Positions 9,316 through 18,856 are shown, counted from the first letter of the stretch. The stretch: DNA of 64,000 nucleotides from PALSA-505 sp035308365 (GCA_035308365.1 DATGGU010000024.1:1-64000), one strand, 5' to 3'. The notes: generated by a model not told the origin, from the sequence alone. Translations and numbers: made by a program.

Positions 9316-10176
9316 ATGGGAATGCGGGCCAGTGTGTGGGCGGCTGCAGTGGTGGCTGTGGCTGGCGGGCTGGCGGGGTGCGGGAGCATCTCGAACAACT
9401 CGGGGAGCAGTGGTGGGTCCAATCCCTGTTCCCATTCGGCCATCCAGGCCGATCTGTACCAGAAGGGCGTGCTGACCGTCGCGACGGACAAGCCTGCCTA
9501 CCCGCCGTGGTTCGAGAACAACAATCCGGCGAACGGGCAGGGTTACGAGAGCGCCGTGGCCTACGCGGTCGCCAGCCAGCTCGGGTTCAAGCGGTCCCAG
9601 GTGCACTGGGCCTATGAACCGTTCAACGACTCCTACGCGCCCGGGCCGAAGAAGTTCGACTTCGACATCAACGAGATCTCTGTGACGCCGCAGCGGGCCT
9701 CGGCGGTGTCGTTCTCGATCAGCTACTTCAACGATGAGCAGGCGCTGGTGGCGCTGAAGGGCACGCCGATCGTCACCAGGCACACGCCATCGGAACTGAA
9801 GGGCTACGTGTTCGGGGACCAGGTCGGGACGAGCAGCCTGGCGTTCATCAACAGCGAGATCCAGCCGACGGCCACGCCGAAGGTGTTCGAGACGCTGAAC
9901 GACGTGAAGCAGGCGTTGCAGACCCACCAGATCGCGGCCCTGGTCACCGACACGCCGACCGCTCAGTACATCTCATCCTCGGAGATACCGAACTCGCTGA
10001 TGGTGGCGCAGTTCCCCAGTACGGGTGAGCATTTCGGCCTGCTGCTGCGCAAGGGTGACCCGCTGGTGAGCTGTGTGAACAATGCGCTGGGGACGCTGAC
10101 CAGCAACGGGACCCTGCACAGTCTGCAGAAGCGGTACCTGCAGATCTACCTCTCGGTCCCGGTGATCAAGCCCTGA
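9316..10176 (+). CDS. Amino-acid ABC transporter substrate-binding lipoprotein
   Basis: An extracytoplasmic solute-binding protein of family 3 (polar amino acids). It has a lipoprotein signal peptide with lipobox LAGC near residue 22, a Ser/Gly linker, then KGVLTVATDKPAYPPWF, typical of the first lobe, and DFDINEISVTPQR and VTDTPTAQY, which form the ligand cleft. ATG 9316 is chosen because AGGTGG lies seven bases upstream; an in-frame GTG at 9310 is possible. It is the first gene of a three-gene importer operon with the permease and ATPase that follow. The substrate (Glu/Gln/Arg class) cannot be fixed. Confidence 0.92.
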   Translation: MGMRASVWAAAVVAVAGGLAGCGSISNNSGSSGGSNPCSHSAIQADLYQKGVLTVATDKPAYPPWFENNNPANGQGYESAVAYAVASQLGFKRSQVHWAYEPFNDSYAPGPKKFDFDINEISVTPQRASAVSFSISYFNDEQALVALKGTPIVTRHTPSELKGYVFGDQVGTSSLAFINSEIQPTATPKVFETLNDVKQALQTHQIAALVTDTPTAQYISSSEIPNSLMVAQFPSTGEHFGLLLRKGDPLVSCVNNALGTLTSNGTLHSLQKRYLQIYLSVPVIKP

Positions 10177-10259
10177 GCATTGACGAGGGCCGTGGCCCGC
10201 TGCTGCTCGGCGGTGGCGGGCACGGCATAGGGCCGGGCGCGTTCGGCTCGCGCAGGCGG

Positions 10260-11084
10260 ATGAGCCGCCGGCGGGCGGCCGCGCTGTCCACGCTGAGCAC
10301 GATCGTGGTGCTGGGTGCGCTGGCCGCCATCTTCATCGCCGCGCCGGGCAGCAAGCAGGTTCGGCATACGTTCTTCAGCCCGCACGCGATGTGGCAGTCG
10401 CTGATCGGCAACCCGAAGCAGGGCTACTACTCGGTGGGCGAGGCGCTCTGGCTGAACATCCGGATGTTCCTGGCCGCCGAGGTGCTGATCCTGATTCTCG
10501 CGCTGGTGATCGCCGTGATCCGGCAGTCCACCGGGCCGGTGCTGTTCCCGCTGCGGGTGATCGGCACGGTCTACGTGGACGTGTTCCGTGGCGTGCCGCT
10601 GATCCTGGTCGTCTTCGCGCTCGGCTTCGGGATGCCCGCCCTCGCGCTGAAGGTGGTGTCCACCCAGTCGGCGGCCGTCTACGGGGTGGCCGCGCTTGTG
10701 CTGTCCTACTCCGCCTACGTCTCCGAGGTGTACCGGGCGGGGCTGAACTCGGTGCACCAGAGCCAGGTGGCGGCGGCCCGCTCGCTGGGGCTGTCCCAGT
10801 GGCAGGCGCTGCGGCACGTGATCCTGCCGCAGGCGGTCCGGACGATCATCCCGCCGCTGCTGAACGACTTCATCAGCCTGCAGAAGGACACCGCCCTGGT
10901 CGGCATCCTCGGCGCCATCGAGGCGAACAAGGCGGCCGAACTGTACAGCGACACCGTGTTCAACTACTCCAGCTACACGGTGGCGGCGATTCTCTTCCTC
11001 ATCCTGACGATCCCGCTGGCCCGGTTCACCGATCACCTGATCGCGCGGGACCGGCAGCGCCGGCTGGCCGGAGCGGTCCGGTGA
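10260..11084 (+). CDS. Amino-acid ABC transporter permease
   Basis: A 274-residue inner-membrane permease of the polar amino acid (HisM/GlnP) family with about five or six membrane helices. The cytoplasmic EAA loop (AARSLGLSQWQALRHVILPQ) contacts the ATPase. ATG 10260 has AGGCGG directly before it. The frame is open upstream to a CTG at 10173 overlapping the previous stop (CTGA), so a longer, translationally coupled product beginning LSIDEG is possible. It overlaps the downstream ATPase by four bases. Confidence 0.9.
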   Translation: MSRRRAAALSTLSTIVVLGALAAIFIAAPGSKQVRHTFFSPHAMWQSLIGNPKQGYYSVGEALWLNIRMFLAAEVLILILALVIAVIRQSTGPVLFPLRVIGTVYVDVFRGVPLILVVFALGFGMPALALKVVSTQSAAVYGVAALVLSYSAYVSEVYRAGLNSVHQSQVAAARSLGLSQWQALRHVILPQAVRTIIPPLLNDFISLQKDTALVGILGAIEANKAAELYSDTVFNYSSYTVAAILFLILTIPLARFTDHLIARDRQRRLAGAVR

Positions 11085-11878
11085 CCGGGCAGCTCGCCGG
11101 GGCCGGGGATGGGACCACCGCGCCCGCCGGCCCGGCAGCGGCGGTACGCATCGAGGGCCTGCGCAAGTCATTCGGCGCGAACCTGGTGCTGGACGGGATC
11201 GACCTGTCGCTGGCCGCGCACGAGGTGATCTGCCTCATCGGCGCCTCGGGGTCGGGCAAGTCCACCCTGCTGCGCTGCGTCAACCTGCTGGAACCCATCG
11301 ACGCGGGCCGGATCTGGCTTTCGGACGAGGAGATCACCGCCGGCGGCGTGGACGAGAACCTGGTGCGCAGGCACATCGGGATCGTCTTCCAGTCGTTCAA
11401 CCTGTTCCCGCACATGACCGTGCTGCGCAACGTGACACTCGGCCCGGTCAAGGTGCTCGGCAGCTCCCGGCAGGCGGCCGAGGCGGAGGCGCGGGAACTG
11501 CTGCGCCGGTTCGGGCTGCTGGACAAGGAGTCCGACTTCCCGGACCGGCTGTCCGGCGGCCAGCAGCAGCGGGTGGCCATCGTCCGGGCGCTGGCCATGC
11601 ATCCGCAGATCATGCTGCTCGACGAGGTGACCAGCGCGCTGGATCCCGAACTGGTCGCCGAGGTGCTGGACGTCATCCGCGAGCTGGCCGCCAGCGGCAT
11701 GACCATGCTGATCGCCACCCACGAGATGGGCTTCGCCAAGGACATCGCCCACCGGGTCTGCTTCCTCGAAGACGGTCAGATCGTCGAGGACGCCCCGCCC
11801 GCCGAGCTGTTCACCGACCCCAAGGACGAACGCACCCGGCGTTTCCTGCGCCGCATAGTGGACGCCGGCCGGCTGTAG
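11081..11878 (+). CDS. Amino-acid ABC transporter ATP-binding protein
   Basis: The 265-residue ATPase that powers the importer. It shows Walker A GASGSGKST, Q-loop FQSFNLFPH, signature LSGGQQQR, Walker B IMLLDEVTSALDPEL and H-loop ATHEM. The GTG start overlaps the permease stop as GTGA, which supports coupled translation. The D-loop reads DEVTSALDPE, a common variant in the GlnQ/HisP family. A Gly/Ala-rich tail of about 20 residues precedes the domain. A stem-loop follows directly. Confidence 0.94.
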   Translation: MTGQLAGAGDGTTAPAGPAAAVRIEGLRKSFGANLVLDGIDLSLAAHEVICLIGASGSGKSTLLRCVNLLEPIDAGRIWLSDEEITAGGVDENLVRRHIGIVFQSFNLFPHMTVLRNVTLGPVKVLGSSRQAAEAEARELLRRFGLLDKESDFPDRLSGGQQQRVAIVRALAMHPQIMLLDEVTSALDPELVAEVLDVIRELAASGMTMLIATHEMGFAKDIAHRVCFLEDGQIVEDAPPAELFTDPKDERTRRFLRRIVDAGRL

Positions 11879-11902
11879 CTGGGGCGCGCAGGCGCGCCCC
11901 AG
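11879..11902 (+). terminator. Stem-loop after the ABC operon
   Basis: CTGGGGCGCGC / GCGCGCCCCAG, 11-base perfect arms with two bases between them, directly after the ATPase stop. It lies between convergent transcription units and has no U-tract. Confidence 0.75.
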
Positions 11903-11933
11903 CCCGGCCAATGCCGAGCGCGGCTCTGCGGGC

Positions 11934-12902
<969 letters not shown>

Positions 12903-12904
12903 TG

Positions 12905-13834
12905 TCAGCTCCGTTCCTGCGGGCGGGTTGCCTGGTGCGCGGCGACGCCGGTGATCACCAGGGCGATCCCGATCAGGTCCGGCGGCGTAGGGATCTGCTG
13001 GAGCACGACGGCGCCGGTGAGCGTGGCGAACATCGGCAGCAGCGCGAGCATCAGCGCGAAGGTCGCCCTGGGCAGCCGGGCCATGGCGAGCTGGTCGGTG
13101 ACGTAGGGGATGACGGAGGAACACACGCCGACCCCGGCGCCGGCCAGCAGGAGCAGCGGGTGAGAGAACGCGGCCACCGCGCCGGTGAGGCCGGCCGGGC
13201 TCACCACGACGGCGGCGATCAGCATTGACGCGCCGAGCCGGTCGATGCCGCCGGTGTCCGCCCGGGACTGCCCGGTGTTCGCGATCTTGTGGCCGAGGAT
13301 CACGTAGAGCATGAACAGCGCGCAGTTGCCGAACGCGAACACGAACCCCAGCGGCTGGCCGGTGATCCTGATCTGGGTGATCACGGCCACCCCGGCCGTG
13401 GTGAGCGCCAGAGCGGCGGCATTGCGCCGGGTCCGGACGCCGAGTGCGGCGAGCCCGACCGTGCCGAGGAACTCGATCGCCCCGACCGTGGAAAGGGGCA
13501 GCCGGCCGATGGCGAGGTAGAACAGCGAGTTCATGCCGGCCAGCACGGCGCCGAGCGCCAGCAGCACGCGCAGCCCACGGCGGTCAAGGCGCGACGCCAG
13601 CCGCCATGGCCGCCGCCAGACGGCGAACACCAGCGCCGCCGTGACGATGCGCAGCCAGGCCACCCCGAGCACGCTGACCCGGGTGAACAGCAGCACGGCC
13701 AGCGACGGTCCCAGGTAGTGGAAGACGGCACTGACCAGGAAGAAAGACTGCGGCGGCAGGCGGCAGGCCAGACCCGGCGCGCCACCGCCAGCACAGCGGT
13801 CCGGCACCCTGGCAGGCGAGGTTACCCGCAACAT
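12905..13834 (-). CDS. DMT-superfamily (EamA) transporter
   Basis: A 309-residue integral membrane protein with about ten hydrophobic helices in two EamA halves (residues 30-150 and 160-300), resembling the RhtA/YdcZ-like metabolite and amino-acid exporters. It includes the typical EFLGTVGLAALG segment near the end of the first half and PTPPDLIGIALVITGV near the C-terminus. The ATG at 13834 has a weak ribosome binding site. It is divergent from an Lrp/AsnC regulator across 58 bp, the usual arrangement for amino-acid exporters controlled by that regulator, so export of an amino acid is a reasonable inference. Confidence 0.88.
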   Translation of the reverse strand: MLRVTSPARVPDRCAGGGAPGLACRLPPQSFFLVSAVFHYLGPSLAVLLFTRVSVLGVAWLRIVTAALVFAVWRRPWRLASRLDRRGLRVLLALGAVLAGMNSLFYLAIGRLPLSTVGAIEFLGTVGLAALGVRTRRNAAALALTTAGVAVITQIRITGQPLGFVFAFGNCALFMLYVILGHKIANTGQSRADTGGIDRLGASMLIAAVVVSPAGLTGAVAAFSHPLLLLAGAGVGVCSSVIPYVTDQLAMARLPRATFALMLALLPMFATLTGAVVLQQIPTPPDLIGIALVITGVAAHQATRPQERS

Positions 13835-13857
13835 CCAGGCAGCTTACGAAGGTAACG

Positions 13858-13877
13858 TTGGCCGAAGGAATGGCCAA
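13858..13877. promoter_or_regulatory. Palindrome between the exporter and the Lrp gene
   Basis: TTGGCC-GAAGGAAT-GGCCAA: two perfect 6-base arms with an 8-base spacer in the 58-bp divergent promoter region. Position and symmetry suit an operator for the adjacent Lrp/AsnC protein. Confidence 0.6.
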
Positions 13878-13892
13878 ACAACGGAGTTCGCC

Positions 13893-14483
13893 GTGAATAT
13901 CCCTGCCGAACGAAGGAATCTGCCGACCCAGGCCTACGAACCGCTGGACTCGCTGGATCGCCGCCTGATCGCCGAGCTGGCGGCCGACGCCAGGCTCCGG
14001 GTGGCCGAGCTGGCCCGCCGGATCGGGCTGTCCGCCCCGGCCGTGGCTGACCGGCTGCGGCGGCTGGAGGACACCGGCGTGCTGCGCTGCCGGGCCGAGG
14101 TGGAGCCACGGGCGCTGGGATACACGGTGTGCGCCATCGTCCGGGTGAGCCCGTGGAACCGGGACCTGCGGGCCATCCCCGAGGTCGCCAGGGCAACCCC
14201 CGAGGTGACCGAGTGCTACCGGATCACCGGCGAGGACTGCTACTTCATGAAACTCTACCTGCGGTCCATCGACGACCTGGAGCCGATCCTGGACACGTTC
14301 ACCCCGCACGGGCGCACGACGACCTCCATCGTGCACTCGGCCCCGGTGCCGCGCCGCCCGCTGCCGCTCGGCTTGGCCCAGGACGCCGCCATGGGGTGTC
14401 TTTCCGGCGGGGAAAGTACGGCGCAGGACACGAGCGTCAGCCCCGGGCCAGGCCGTCGATCATGGTCATCTCCTCCGGGCTGA
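13893..14483 (+). CDS. Lrp/AsnC-family transcriptional regulator
   Basis: A 196-residue regulator. The N-terminal winged helix-turn-helix (about residues 15-65) contains LDSLDRRLIAELAADARLRV and the recognition helix SAPAVADRLRRLEDTG. The RAM/ligand domain follows (PRALGYTVCAIVRV, CYRITGEDCYFMKLYL). The GTG start has CGGAG five to seven bases upstream. The C-terminus runs about 35 residues past the normal end and overlaps the convergent aldo-keto reductase by 47 bp; that tail is low-complexity and probably non-functional. It likely controls the divergent exporter. Confidence 0.9.
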   Translation: MNIPAERRNLPTQAYEPLDSLDRRLIAELAADARLRVAELARRIGLSAPAVADRLRRLEDTGVLRCRAEVEPRALGYTVCAIVRVSPWNRDLRAIPEVARATPEVTECYRITGEDCYFMKLYLRSIDDLEPILDTFTPHGRTTTSIVHSAPVPRRPLPLGLAQDAAMGCLSGGESTAQDTSVSPGPGRRSWSSPPG

Positions 14484-15225
14484 GCGAGAACGAGAACAGG
14501 TCGAAGTTGGCGACGATCCGCCGGGTGTCCGCCGACTTCGGGATGACCGGGATCCCGTGCTCGATGTGCCAGCGCAGCACGACCTGGGCCGGTGTGACCG
14601 AGTGGGCGGAGGCGATCCCGGTCAGCACCCGGTCGCGCAGGTTGGTGCCCTTGAGCGGGCTGTAGCCCTCCACGACGACCTTGCGCTCCTTGCTCTGCGC
14701 CAGCAGCTCCGGGTCGAACTGGTACGGGCTCCACGGGATCTGGTTCACCGCCGGAGCTTCCCCGGTCGCATCGATCAGCTCGTCCAGCTGGCCGGTGCTG
14801 TAGTTGCTCACCCCCACCGCCCGGGCCATCCCTTGCTCCCTGGCGGTCAGCAGCTCCCGCCACAGCCGGGGCGAGGCCCGGCCGCCCGGCGGCCAGTGCA
14901 CCAGCCAGAGGTCGACGTAACCGGTGCCGAGCGCGCGCAGGCTGGCCGCGAGCGTGACCTGCTCCCGGCCCACGCTGCTGGCGGGCAGTTTCGTGGTGAT
15001 GAACACGTCCTTGCGGTCCAGCCCGCTGTCGGCGAGCGCGCGCCCCACATCGGCTTCGTTGCCGTACATCGTGGCGGTGTCGATGTGCCGGTATCCGGTG
15101 TCCAGGGCGAACCGGATGGCGTCGTAGCCACGAGAGCCGCGCAGCTGCCAGGTGCCGAGGCCGACGAGGGGCATGGCCACCCCGCCGGCCAGGGTGACGG
15201 CCACCGGCTGTGGTGTCTGTGTCAT
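14437..15225 (-). CDS. Aldo/keto reductase (2,5-diketogluconate reductase type)
   Basis: A 262-residue AKR5-like oxidoreductase with MPLVGLGTWQLRG, the catalytic tetrad in DTGYRHIDTATMYGNE (Asp, Tyr), TTKLPAS (Lys) and LVHWPP (His), and the cofactor segment VIPKSADTRRI. The start is taken at the ATG at 15225; another ATG nine bases upstream (MAGMTQ) is equally possible, and neither has a strong ribosome binding site. It converges on the Lrp gene and overlaps its end. Family members reduce small carbonyls or sugar acids with NADPH, and the exact substrate is unknown. Confidence 0.9.
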   Translation of the reverse strand: MTQTPQPVAVTLAGGVAMPLVGLGTWQLRGSRGYDAIRFALDTGYRHIDTATMYGNEADVGRALADSGLDRKDVFITTKLPASSVGREQVTLAASLRALGTGYVDLWLVHWPPGGRASPRLWRELLTAREQGMARAVGVSNYSTGQLDELIDATGEAPAVNQIPWSPYQFDPELLAQSKERKVVVEGYSPLKGTNLRDRVLTGIASAHSVTPAQVVLRWHIEHGIPVIPKSADTRRIVANFDLFSFSLSPEEMTMIDGLARG

Positions 15226-15337
15226 GCCTGCCATGTTCCCGGCTGGGCTGGCCGAAACGCGAGGGCCCCGGCGGCACCGCAACATCGGATGAAATCATGA
15301 ACCCGGCAGCCTATGGCCACGGCGAAGGAGTGAAGGC

Positions 15338-15745
15338 ATGGCCCTGGATGAGGACACCGTCAGGCTGGCCAAGGGCAAGAACCTGGCCACGGTGGTGACC
15401 CTGATGCCCGACGGACGGCCGCAGGCGCTGCTCACCTGGGTGGACACCGACGGAGAGCACATCCTGGTGAACACCGAGCCGCAGCGGCAGCGGGCGAAGA
15501 ACGTCGGCAGGGACCCCCGGGTCACTGTGCTCATCCATGCCAGTGACAACCCCTACGACTGGTCCGAGGTCCGCGGCCACGTCGTCGAGACGATCGGCGG
15601 CGAGCAGGCCCGCAGCCATATCGACGAGCTGTCCAACCGCTACGTCGGCTCGGACTACGGCAACCCGATCGGCCCGCACGGCCGGGTGATACTCAAGATC
15701 GCCGCCGACAAGGTGAACACCCCGGCCCTGCTCGGCAGGCGGTAG
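15338..15745 (+). CDS. PPOX-class (F420/FMN split-barrel) oxidoreductase
   Basis: A 135-residue split beta-barrel protein of the pyridoxamine-phosphate-oxidase-like superfamily, most similar in pattern to the small F420-dependent enzymes of actinobacteria: LATVVTLMPDGRPQALLTWV, then LVNTEPQRQRAKNVGRDPRV and DWSEVRGHV. It probably reduces a biliverdin- or quinone-like or other hydrophobic substrate with F420H2; the substrate is unassigned. AAGGAG lies upstream of the ATG. Its own promoter must lie in the short gap after the divergent aldo-keto reductase. Confidence 0.82.
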   Translation: MALDEDTVRLAKGKNLATVVTLMPDGRPQALLTWVDTDGEHILVNTEPQRQRAKNVGRDPRVTVLIHASDNPYDWSEVRGHVVETIGGEQARSHIDELSNRYVGSDYGNPIGPHGRVILKIAADKVNTPALLGRR

Positions 15746-15794
15746 CAGGCCATCCGGCACGAGGCTGTACGCTCAGCCGACGAGGAGGCGCCGG

Positions 15795-16838
15795 ATGCCT
15801 GATCAGGATCTAGAGGTCGTGGTCGGCCTGGACAACGGCGGTACGGCCAACAACGCCACCGTGCTGGACAGCTCCGGCCGGTTCCTGGTGGAAACCATGC
15901 TGGAGTCGCGCAGCCGGGTGCAGGAGGGCCCGGACGCGGCGATCGCCGCACTGGCCGGTGCGTTCGAGCAGGTCCTTGAGGTGACCGGGACGCCGCGCGA
16001 GCTGGTGCGCGCGGTCGGCCTGGACACGCCGGGGCCGGCCAGCGCGGACGGGGTCATCTCCACCAGGGGCGCGGTCAACTTCGTGCACCCGCAGTGGCGC
16101 GGCTATGACATCCGCAGCGCGCTGGAGGGTGCGCTGAGCCTCCCGGTCGTCTACAACAACGACGGGAACGCCGCCGCGCTCTATGCGCACCACATGCGGC
16201 TGGGCTCGGCGGCGGCGATCAGCTCGTCGGTGTCGGTCATCGTCGGCACCGGGCTCGGCGGCGGCGTGATCGAGCAGGGCCGGGTGGTCAGTGGCGCGGC
16301 GGGCATGGCCGGGGAACTCGGCCACATCCGGATCCCGGTGGACGGGATGCTCGGCCCCGGGCAGCCGGTGCCGCTGTGCAACTGCGGGCTGACCGGGGAC
16401 GCGGAGAGCTTCGCCTCGCTGACCGCAATCGAGAAGAACCTGCTGCCGTACTGGCTGACCAGGTTTCCCGATCACGAGCTGGGCCAGGTGGGCTCGCTGG
16501 CCAAGGCGGCCAAGATGGTCCGCGGCTATGGCGAGGCCGGCGATGAGATGGCGCTGGAGATCTTCGGGCAGCAGGCGATGGCACTCGGCCGGGTGCTGTC
16601 GATCGCGGCGAACTTCACCGACCCGCACGTGTACTTCCTCGGCGGCGGCGTGGTGGAGGCCGCGGCGGAATTCCGCGACTGGTTCCTCGGCAAGGTCCGC
16701 GAGCATACCGACCTGCGCGACGAACAGGCGCGGGTGGCCTGCTTCGCCCTGGTGCCCGACCTGGACATGGCCGGGGCCCGGGGGGCGGCCATCGCCGCCC
16801 GTGAGGCGCTGGGCCTGTGGGGTGCCGCGCGCCGGTGA
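15795..16838 (+). CDS. ROK-family sugar kinase or regulator-like protein
   Basis: A 347-residue ASKHA-fold protein. It shows the phosphate-1 motif GLDNGGTANNATVLD, LDTPGP, the catalytic region YNNDGNAAALY and GTGLGGGVIEQGRVV, and no N-terminal helix-turn-helix, so it is a kinase rather than a repressor. The ROK zinc loop, normally CxCGxxGCxE, reads CNCGLTGDAES: the third cysteine is Asp, so zinc binding may be altered. The gene overlaps gluconokinase by four bases, which suggests a role in sugar or sugar-acid phosphorylation. It is the first gene of a run of overlapping genes. Confidence 0.82.
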   Translation: MPDQDLEVVVGLDNGGTANNATVLDSSGRFLVETMLESRSRVQEGPDAAIAALAGAFEQVLEVTGTPRELVRAVGLDTPGPASADGVISTRGAVNFVHPQWRGYDIRSALEGALSLPVVYNNDGNAAALYAHHMRLGSAAAISSSVSVIVGTGLGGGVIEQGRVVSGAAGMAGELGHIRIPVDGMLGPGQPVPLCNCGLTGDAESFASLTAIEKNLLPYWLTRFPDHELGQVGSLAKAAKMVRGYGEAGDEMALEIFGQQAMALGRVLSIAANFTDPHVYFLGGGVVEAAAEFRDWFLGKVREHTDLRDEQARVACFALVPDLDMAGARGAAIAAREALGLWGAARR

Positions 16839-17341
16839 TCGTGGTCGTGGCGGGCGTCTCCGGCAGCGGCAAGAGCACCGTCGGCGCCCTGCTCGCGGGC
16901 CGTATGCATGCAGAATTCATCGACGGCGACGAGTTGCACCCGGCGGCGAACGTGGCGAAGATGCGGGCCGGGGTGCCGCTCACCGATGCCGACCGCGGGC
17001 CCTGGCTGGCCGCCATCGGGGCCTGGATGGACCGGTGCATCGCCGCCGGGGCCTGCGGAGTGGTGACCTGCTCGGCGCTGCGCCGGGCCTACCGCGCGGC
17101 CCTGCTGACCGGCCGGCCGGATGCCCGGCTGGTGTTCCTGTGCGTCGACCCGGGCACGGCCGCGGCCAGGCTGGCCGCGCGGCACGGGCACTTCTTCCCG
17201 GCGACCCTGCTCGACAGCCAGTTCCGGGATCTGGAACCGCCGGGCGACGGCGAGGACGTGCTGGTGGTGGACGCCAGCCGCCCGGCCGGCGAACTGGTCG
17301 CCGGCATCGCCGCGAGACTGCGGCCCGGCCAGCAACCATGA
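16835..17341 (+). CDS. gntK: Gluconokinase
   Basis: Phosphorylates gluconate to 6-phosphogluconate, which feeds the gnd reaction encoded in this window. The 168-residue P-loop kinase starts MIVVVAGVSGSGKSTVG (Walker A) and contains the family motifs FIDGDELHPAANVAKMRAG and PLTDADRGPWL plus the HFFPATLLDSQFRDLE segment near the C-terminus. The GTG start at 16835 overlaps the ROK stop (GTGA). The length is normal for GntK. It overlaps the downstream Smr gene as ATGA. Confidence 0.93.
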   Translation: MIVVVAGVSGSGKSTVGALLAGRMHAEFIDGDELHPAANVAKMRAGVPLTDADRGPWLAAIGAWMDRCIAAGACGVVTCSALRRAYRAALLTGRPDARLVFLCVDPGTAAARLAARHGHFFPATLLDSQFRDLEPPGDGEDVLVVDASRPAGELVAGIAARLRPGQQP

Positions 17342-17631
17342 GCCCGGCCGACGCACAATCAGTGGTGGAGGCGCGCGCCATGAAGCTCAAGCTGGACCTG
17401 CACGACATTTACAACCGGGGCGACGACATCGACCGCGCGCTGCGGGCGATCATCGACGAGGCGGTACGGAAGAAGGCGCCGCTGGTCGAAATCATTCCCG
17501 GCAAGGGCTCTGGTGCGCTGAAGAAGCGCGTGCTCAGGTTCCTGGACCAGAAGGAGATCAAGGCGCTCTACCACCGGGTGGAGAAGGACTCGAAGAACTT
17601 CGGCCGGGTTTTCGTCCATTTCCGCTGGTAG
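17338..17631 (+). CDS. Smr-domain protein
   Basis: A 97-residue stand-alone Smr (MutS2 C-terminal-like) domain. The motif LKLDLHDIYN carries the LDLH of the family. The usual HGxG core reads IPGKGSGALKKRV, so the conserved first His is Pro. Smr domains nick or bind nucleic acids; this small form may act in RNA or DNA quality control. The ATG overlaps the gntK stop (ATGA). Its place in a sugar operon is probably fortuitous. Confidence 0.8.
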   Translation: MSPADAQSVVEARAMKLKLDLHDIYNRGDDIDRALRAIIDEAVRKKAPLVEIIPGKGSGALKKRVLRFLDQKEIKALYHRVEKDSKNFGRVFVHFRW

Positions 17632-17644
17632 TGTCGAGAAGGGC

Positions 17645-17659
17645 GTTCGTCATGCGAAC
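17645..17659 (+). promoter_or_regulatory. IclR-type operator candidate before the thiolase gene
   Basis: GTTCG-TCATG-CGAAC, perfect 5-base arms around 5 bases, with a second GATGCGAAC half-site at 17670. It lies 31-45 bp before the thiolase start. GTTCG-type sites are typical for PcaR/PobR-like IclR proteins, and one is encoded two genes on. Confidence 0.55.
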
Positions 17660-17689
17660 TGACGGCCATGATGCGAACGAGGTGGCGGC

Positions 17690-18856
17690 GTGACCTTCAT
17701 CATCGATGCGGTGCGGACCCCGATCGGCAGGCACGGCGGTGCGCTGGCCGCGGTCCGGCCGGACGACCTGGCGGCCGGTGCGATCTCCGCGTTGCTGGCC
17801 CGCAGCCCCGCCCTGGATCCAGCCCGGCTCGATGACGTCTACTTCGGCGACGCGAACGGCGCTGGCGAGGACAACAGGAACGTGGCCAGGATGGCCGCTC
17901 TGCTGGCCGGGCTGCCCACCACGGTCCCCGGCGCGACCATCAACCGGCTGTGCGGTTCCGGCCTGGAGGCGGCCATCGCCGCCGACCGGGCGGTGCTGGC
18001 CGGCGACGCAGAGCTGATCGTCTCCGGCGGGGTGGAGTCGATGAGCCGGGCCCCGTGGGTGCTGCCCAAGCCGGACCGCGCCTACCCGCGCGGCAACGAG
18101 ACCGCGTTCTCCACCACGCTGGGCTGGCGGATGGTCAATCCCCGGATGCCCACCGAGTGGACGGTCGCGCTCGGCGAGGGAGCCGAGATCCTGGCCGGCC
18201 GGTACGCCATCTCCCGTGCGGATCAGGACGCCTTCGCGCTGCGCAGCCACCAGAACGCGGCGCGGGCCTGGCGCGACGGCCGGTTCGCCGGTGAGGTGAC
18301 CGCGGCCGGTGGGCTGGAATCGGACGAGGGCATCAGGGCCGACAGCACGCTGGAAAAGCTGGCCAGCCTCAAGCCCGCCTTCCGGCCGGACGGGACCGTC
18401 ACGGCTGGCAACTCATCCCAGCTCAGCGACGGCGCGGCCGCGCTGCTGCTTGGCAGCGAGCGGGGCGCCGAGGCGGCTGGGCGGGATCCGCTGGCCCGGA
18501 TCGCCGCCCGGGGCGCCAGCGCGGTCGAGCCGCAACTGTTCGGCATCGGGCCGGTGGAGGCGGCCAGGACGGCGCTCAAGCGAGCCGGGATCACCTGGGC
18601 CGATCTGGCCGCGGTGGAGCTGAACGAGGCGTTCGCCGCGCAGTCGCTCGCCTGCCTGGCCGAGTGGCCCGACCTCGACCCGGGCATCGTGAACGTCAAC
18701 GGCGGGGCGATCGCGCTCGGCCACCCGCTCGGCTGCTCCGGCGCCCGGATCCTCGGCACGCTCGCCCACGAGCTGCACCGCCGGGGCGGCGGCTGGGGAC
18801 TGGCCGCGATCTGCATCGGGGTCGGCCAGGGCCTGGCCGTCGTGCTGGAGGCGTGA
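17690..18856 (+). CDS. Acetyl-CoA acetyltransferase / beta-ketoadipyl-CoA thiolase-like
   Basis: A 388-residue thiolase II. The acylated cysteine is in NRLCGSGLEA (about residue 90), the catalytic His in GGAIALGHPLGCSGAR, and the second Cys in CIGVGQG. It cleaves or forms a 3-ketoacyl-CoA. An IclR/PcaR-like regulator overlaps its end, and the full name could be PcaF, but no other protocatechuate-pathway gene is in the window, so substrate assignment is open. GAGGTGG precedes the GTG start. The putative IclR operator is just upstream. Confidence 0.9.
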   Translation: MTFIIDAVRTPIGRHGGALAAVRPDDLAAGAISALLARSPALDPARLDDVYFGDANGAGEDNRNVARMAALLAGLPTTVPGATINRLCGSGLEAAIAADRAVLAGDAELIVSGGVESMSRAPWVLPKPDRAYPRGNETAFSTTLGWRMVNPRMPTEWTVALGEGAEILAGRYAISRADQDAFALRSHQNAARAWRDGRFAGEVTAAGGLESDEGIRADSTLEKLASLKPAFRPDGTVTAGNSSQLSDGAAALLLGSERGAEAAGRDPLARIAARGASAVEPQLFGIGPVEAARTALKRAGITWADLAAVELNEAFAAQSLACLAEWPDLDPGIVNVNGGAIALGHPLGCSGARILGTLAHELHRRGGGWGLAAICIGVGQGLAVVLEA

